A stretch of 27,568 bases of DNA from JBAXTZ01 sp041666525 (GTDB lineage: Bacteria; Bacillota; Negativicutes; JBAXTZ01). How positions within the stretch are numbered: position 1 is the stretch's first letter; every line of letters starts with the position of its first letter. Shown piece by piece: positions 23,864 to 27,568 of the stretch. The stretch is taken from assembly GCA_041666525.1 (NCBI GenBank), contig JBAYGT010000020.1, forward strand, positions 1 through 27,568, given 5' to 3'. The notes under the pieces are model-generated. The model saw nothing but the letters and a program-made list of their open reading frames with translations, ran no database searches and was not told the DNA's origin. A program made the position numbers and the translations under genes.

Positions 23864-26800
23864 TCATTCTCCCTGAATATACATGGACAGCAACACTTCG
23901 ACCGGAGCATCGGTTGACTTATGTTTGTTTTGGCGTTCGACTAAATATTCACTTGATATCTCCGCACGTAAAACCCGGAATACACTTAGACCATCATTTG
24001 CGTTTTTAATCTTCTTCAGTATCTCTTTGGATACATTCGGCGGTATCCGTCCTTCTTCATAAGCCTTGTTTATCCGAGCTATGAGCGATTCATCATCATC
24101 CGTCAACCGCGAATCGCGTTTCACGGCGCTAAGATATTTGATGATGGTTTTCTCATTTTTACTGCGCACTGATATTGTACTGTCTCCGAAAGCCGCTGCG
24201 AGGTTATGGGTAAACGCAGCCTTATTGGCTGCAAGATGTTGATAAAACTCTGACGGAGGTTTTATACGCGGCTCTTCGGGCGCACAAACTAGCTGCGCCA
24301 TTACATCTTCTAACACCAATTCTCTTGCTGTCTCTATAGTCCCGCTCTGAAAGAATTTCTTCAAAGCGCCCTTACGTAAAAATGATACAGTTCTATTTAT
24401 CCCGGAAGCTAACTTCCTGCCAGTCTTCGCTTTTTTAGGTAGTTTTTTGATTTTACCAAACAAATTTGGATTTTCATCCCGGATTTTTCTGATGAGTTGG
24501 AGATAATGTAATTCTGAATCCGTTTCCTCTTCACCGTACAATTCATCTGTTGTCAACTTGCGATATAGTTGATGCGCCCCAACTTCTTCATCGTCGGATA
24601 AATATTTATAATCTTCTCCCAAAGCATCGTGAAACGCTTGAATTTTATTAATTATCGTCTCTTCAAGCGACAAATGTCCTTTGGTTTGTGAGGCTGGAAA
24701 GAAATTATAGACATGAATAGAGTCGAAAATCGTGCCTACACGATTAATTCGTCCTACTCGCTGCATAATTCGTGTTGGATTCCAAGGCAAATCATAATTG
24801 ATCAGACAATTTGCTCTATGCAAATTTATTCCTTCTGCAAGGATATCGGTTGTTATCAAGTATTGAAGTTCATCTTCGTGCTCAACTGCGTTAGGATTAA
24901 AATTTCGTTCAATTTTTTCACGCAGCTTTTTGCTGCCGCCACCAGCAAACTTCACAACTTTTCCAGGGTAGATTTCACTTAACTCCTCGTCCAAATAATC
25001 TGCCGTCTCGGATGATTCAGTGAAAATCACAACCTTATTGCTACTCAACTTTGTATCTAATTTCAATAGCAATTTCAATTCTGCGATTTTCGGATCGCTC
25101 TTGATGCTTTCCCAGACTGAAAGCATTTCCTTCAAAGCTTCAAAATCTTTTTGCAAGGCTACACGATATTCTGGACGAAAGTCAGAAGAGGCAAATGCGA
25201 TGCCACCTTCTTGTTCAATCGCCTGTTCAAGTTCTTCAATGCTCCCCGATTCGAGAAGATCATAAACATCAACACGCTTGCTAATATATATCTTACCGTT
25301 GTTAAACATTTTTATAAACTGCTCGTAGGAAGCGATGAAACGTGACAACGACAACCTGAACGCATACACGCTGCTTTCAAGCCGCTTTAGTAGCATTGTC
25401 TTCATAAAACCGCCGAGATTTACTTCACCAACGATTTTGTCTTGCAATTTTTCCCGAATCAATGCGTTCTTTTCAAGATATTTCAGAGGTGTATAGCGGG
25501 CATAAGTCAATTCGCGAATCAGTAGCAGTGACTTGTCGAATGCAATTTCACCGGCTGCATCAAAACAATATGCTACCGGTTCCGGTTTGGACAGTTTTGG
25601 GAAGACCAGTTTTTGACGCTCTAAATCGTCCCGATAAAACTTCTCCACCTCGCGCCGCGTGCGTCTGATCATTATATGCCGTAATACCTGATCACGAATC
25701 ATCTTGGAGTTTTTTCGCTGTTGCTCCTTGTATTCCTTGCTGTTTTTAGGGTGCACCTTCAACTCAGCTTCGAGCTCTTTAAAAAAACCTTCTATGTCGC
25801 GCCGATTAGGTATTATTTCGCTGTTGTTTCTCGGTTGAAACAGAAATATTTGATTGGCTATATCCGCCGAGTAATTATTTTGTGGCGTTGCAGTTATCAA
25901 GACAACTTTTTTGTTCTGGCAAATCTTATGTAATTGTGAATAAGTATCGTTTGTAGCATTTCTGAACCTATGAGCCTCATCAACAAAAATCGCTTTGAAG
26001 TCATATTCCTTTAAATGTTTGTCAATAACCGTATCCAATTTCCCCAATGATTCTACGACTACACCACCGACTTCAAAGTGTCTCAGGACACTCTCCCAAT
26101 ATTCTTTAAGAACCGGCGGACATATTACAAGCTTTTTGCCTTTTATCCGCTTGGCTAGCATCGCACATATGTAAGTTTTCCCCAGACCAACAACGTCGGA
26201 AATGAATACGCCACCATAAGCATCCAATATTTTTTTTGCCTGCATAACTGCATCTGTCTGGTAGCGCAAGTGCATAAACCCTTGCGGGAGTTCATAAAAA
26301 CTATCGTCATCAACATCGTCATTAATCTCTTCTTTAAAAAACTCGTAGATTGTTTTCAAATAAAGCTCATAAGGTGTGATTTCGTCATTCAGCCAAGTGC
26401 TGGTATTAACAGTTTCAATAAAATCCTGGCTGACATCGACACTCTGCGCCCACAATTCCTCGAATTTATCCAAGGCAAACTGAACATCTCTTCCGTCTTT
26501 TAACTCAACATTAAATTCAAGATTGTTTTTTAAGCCAGCTTGAGAAAAATTACTCGAACCGGTTATAACGCTCCCACGATAGTCAGGAGACAGTTCCGGA
26601 TTTTTACGAACAATGTATATTTTCGCGTGAATAAGAGCATCAGGATATACCTTTAGCTCAATTTTCCCATCTCTAATCCACCGAATAAAAAGCTGGGTTG
26701 CACTCTCAACATCTGGTTTGTCTTCGGAATCTGAAAACTCTGTTTCGACATTTCTGGAAAACATCGTCTTCGTATTGGCAATCGTCGAAAAAAGCACACC

Positions 26801-27037
26801 CTCGTCTCTTGATGCTTCGATAACTTGCATGGTTCTAATATCGGCGTTAATACCAATAAGTATTCGAATTTTTTCGACATGCTCCAACGCATCCTTCATC
26901 AAATAAAACCCACTCGCGCGGAAATATCCAACGAGCACATCAAAATACTGAGTGTTAGTTTTGAGCATAGCATTAAAACGATCGGACAAAGTCCGCTCAG
27001 GTTCGTTTGTGAAAAAAGTTAGATCGGTGTTATACAT
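23864..27037 (-). CDS. PLD-domain SNF2 helicase, putative defence effector
   Basis: A 1057-aa protein. The N-terminal PLD-like domain (about 1-200) has one half-site, HAK (137-139) plus GSSNFS (160-165), without the usual Asp 7 residues after the His. The SNF2/DEAD helicase core follows: Walker A DVVGLGKT (281-288), DEAH (353-356), TATP (382-385), and motifs V/VI TTDILAEGINL (729-739) and QRVGRINRVG (759-768). About 280 further residues are uncharacterised. The ATG at 27037 was chosen for GAGGG 8 nt upstream; an ATG at 27052 is possible. It is the first gene of the defence operon. It would translocate DNA and possibly cut it; a lone PLD half-site usually requires dimerisation to be active. 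Confidence 0.87.
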   Translation of the reverse strand: MYNTDLTFFTNEPERTLSDRFNAMLKTNTQYFDVLVGYFRASGFYLMKDALEHVEKIRILIGINADIRTMQVIEASRDEGVLFSTIANTKTMFSRNVETEFSDSEDKPDVESATQLFIRWIRDGKIELKVYPDALIHAKIYIVRKNPELSPDYRGSVITGSSNFSQAGLKNNLEFNVELKDGRDVQFALDKFEELWAQSVDVSQDFIETVNTSTWLNDEITPYELYLKTIYEFFKEEINDDVDDDSFYELPQGFMHLRYQTDAVMQAKKILDAYGGVFISDVVGLGKTYICAMLAKRIKGKKLVICPPVLKEYWESVLRHFEVGGVVVESLGKLDTVIDKHLKEYDFKAIFVDEAHRFRNATNDTYSQLHKICQNKKVVLITATPQNNYSADIANQIFLFQPRNNSEIIPNRRDIEGFFKELEAELKVHPKNSKEYKEQQRKNSKMIRDQVLRHIMIRRTRREVEKFYRDDLERQKLVFPKLSKPEPVAYCFDAAGEIAFDKSLLLIRELTYARYTPLKYLEKNALIREKLQDKIVGEVNLGGFMKTMLLKRLESSVYAFRLSLSRFIASYEQFIKMFNNGKIYISKRVDVYDLLESGSIEELEQAIEQEGGIAFASSDFRPEYRVALQKDFEALKEMLSVWESIKSDPKIAELKLLLKLDTKLSSNKVVIFTESSETADYLDEELSEIYPGKVVKFAGGGSKKLREKIERNFNPNAVEHEDELQYLITTDILAEGINLHRANCLINYDLPWNPTRIMQRVGRINRVGTIFDSIHVYNFFPASQTKGHLSLEETIINKIQAFHDALGEDYKYLSDDEEVGAHQLYRKLTTDELYGEEETDSELHYLQLIRKIRDENPNLFGKIKKLPKKAKTGRKLASGINRTVSFLRKGALKKFFQSGTIETARELVLEDVMAQLVCAPEEPRIKPPSEFYQHLAANKAAFTHNLAAAFGDSTISVRSKNEKTIIKYLSAVKRDSRLTDDDESLIARINKAYEEGRIPPNVSKEILKKIKNANDGLSVFRVLRAEISSEYLVERQNKHKSTDAPVEVLLSMYIQGE

Positions 27038-27081
27038 AGACTTTGCCCTCATAGATATTGAAAAGCGTTTATTATCTTAAC

Positions 27082-27112
27082 TATTCGACATATGGTAAAA
27101 ATTATCCTGCAC
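27082..27112 (-). promoter_or_regulatory. sigma-H-like promoter of the defence operon
   Basis: Read on the minus strand: GTGCAGGA (27112-27105), 17 nt, CGAATA (27087-27082), about 45 nt before the helicase start. It is nearly the same as the NRPS promoter, apart from one extra spacer base. Confidence 0.6.
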
Positions 27113-27123
27113 ACCCGCCAAAC

Positions 27124-27153
27124 AAAAAACAGCGACCATCAAAAACGTCGCTG
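27124..27153 (-). terminator. terminator upstream of the defence operon
   Basis: On the minus strand CAGCGAC pairs with GTCGCTG around a 10-nt loop, followed by TTTTTT. It sits directly upstream of the sigma-H-like promoter and insulates it. Confidence 0.75.
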
Positions 27154-27187
27154 CTATAAACTCAATATGTCCCCATAAACAAAAAAT

Positions 27188-27450
27188 CCCCCAACACGTT
27201 TTCACGCATCGCGGGTTCTTCGCATTCCTGCGGGGGTTACCTTGACCTAAGCTTGCGCTTTAGTCAAGATACGCTCCGAGGTCTTGATGTATCCTCAGTG
27301 TCTACACAACCCGTCGCTAGGTCGTGTTCCGTTGTCACCGCCGGACGCTTATCTCTCGGTCGGTTCTGCTCATCTACTGCTTTCTTTGCTCGCTTCATAG
27401 ATGGTCGCGGGACTTTCGTTGCCACAGTCCTTACTTTAGCGGTACTGGAT
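27188..27450 (-). ncRNA. RNA-like element ending in a long terminator hairpin (5' part possibly lost)
   Basis: A non-coding, hairpin-rich minus-strand stretch. Visible stems include CATCTA/TAGATG, ACACGACC/GGTTGTGT and CTTGAC/GTCAAG. The 3' end pairs CCCCC (27236-27232 on the minus strand) with GGGGG (27192-27188) over a structured loop and then has TTTTTT. Segments such as GACCG-GAGA and GGGTTGTGT occur in the same order as in the candidate RNA at 1-521, so it may be the 3' half of a related RNA. Its upstream side abuts the IS3-type element, which may have cut off the 5' half. No protein is seen. Confidence 0.4.
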
Positions 27451-27568
27451 AGGCTACAATAAACTGGACAAAAAAGATAAGGACATGTAAGAATAATATC
27501 AAAAAAGTAAGGGGAAGAAAAACATGTCCGAAAGAAGAGAAAAACGAACTTTCACCGAGGAATTCAAA
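27445..27568 (+). mobile_element. IS3-type insertion sequence, left end (runs off window)
   Basis: The stretch from about 27445 (TGGATAGGCTAC...) precedes a transposase start and looks like an IS3-family terminal repeat, with an AT-rich leader and a GGGG-containing ribosome site. The right end and target duplication lie outside the window, so the exact boundary is a guess. Confidence 0.5.
27524..27568 (+). CDS. IS3-family transposase OrfA, N-terminal 15 codons
   Basis: The frame opens MSERREKRTFTEEFK and is cut by the window end. The xKRTFTxEFK start is typical of IS3-family OrfA proteins, whose N-terminal helix-turn-helix binds the element ends. GGGGAAG lies about 6 nt before the ATG. OrfB cannot be seen. 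Confidence 0.65.
   Translation, partial: MSERREKRTFTEEFK

Noticed and set aside
20296..27037. Complete DISARM or BREX system
   Set aside because: PglZ, BrxC, DrmA and DrmB partners are absent; only the helicase and methyltransferase classes overlap.
27253..27462. 69-aa plus-strand open frame
   Set aside because: It lies within the hairpin-rich element, has no ribosome site and no known family.

Overview
The window looks like a piece of a Firmicutes chromosome, possibly a Negativicutes-type anaerobe. The grounds are strong GGAGG-type ribosome sites, sigma-H-like promoters, a LytS-like 5TM / SpoIIE / STAS partner-switching set and a YdbC-family protein. Genus cannot be read from the sequence. 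All confident protein genes are on the minus strand, so transcription runs from high to low coordinates.

Region 1 (27568 to 27038): the first 15 codons of an IS3-type transposase on the plus strand abut an RNA-like element that ends in a long minus-strand terminator hairpin. A second terminator and a sigma-H-like promoter follow.

Region 2 (27037 to 19854): an AT-richer defence-type operon. It encodes a PLD-SNF2 helicase, an Eco57I/PglX-like adenine methyltransferase, a YdbC-family ssDNA-binding protein and a 57-aa four-cysteine zinc-binding protein, and ends at a strong hairpin terminator (19750-19791). A serine-recombinase remnant lies just beyond (19464-19550), which suggests the operon was carried on a mobile element.

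Region 3 (19255 to 1999): a six-gene operon starting from the same promoter type. NRPS-1 (C*-A-T-R-cNMP) and NRPS-2 (C-A-T-C-A-T-R-cNMP) are followed by a membrane SpoIIE-type PP2C phosphatase, a membrane protein combining a degenerate PP2C with an RsbW-type kinase, a STAS anti-sigma-antagonist protein and an alpha/beta hydrolase. The most unusual feature is that both NRPS end, after a reductive-release domain, in a cyclic-nucleotide-binding-like (CRP effector-type) domain, and that they share an operon with a complete partner-switching cassette but no sigma factor. My reading is a reductively released small peptide or amino aldehyde/alcohol pathway whose synthetases or their expression are controlled by membrane-sensed phosphorylation. 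This is inference.

Region 4 (1749 to 1): a secreted PI-PLC-X-domain protein with its own sigma-A promoter. After it, a textbook sigma-A promoter (528-556) drives a non-coding, hairpin-rich transcript that runs off the window edge. This is a candidate large structured RNA and resembles in layout the element at 27188-27450.
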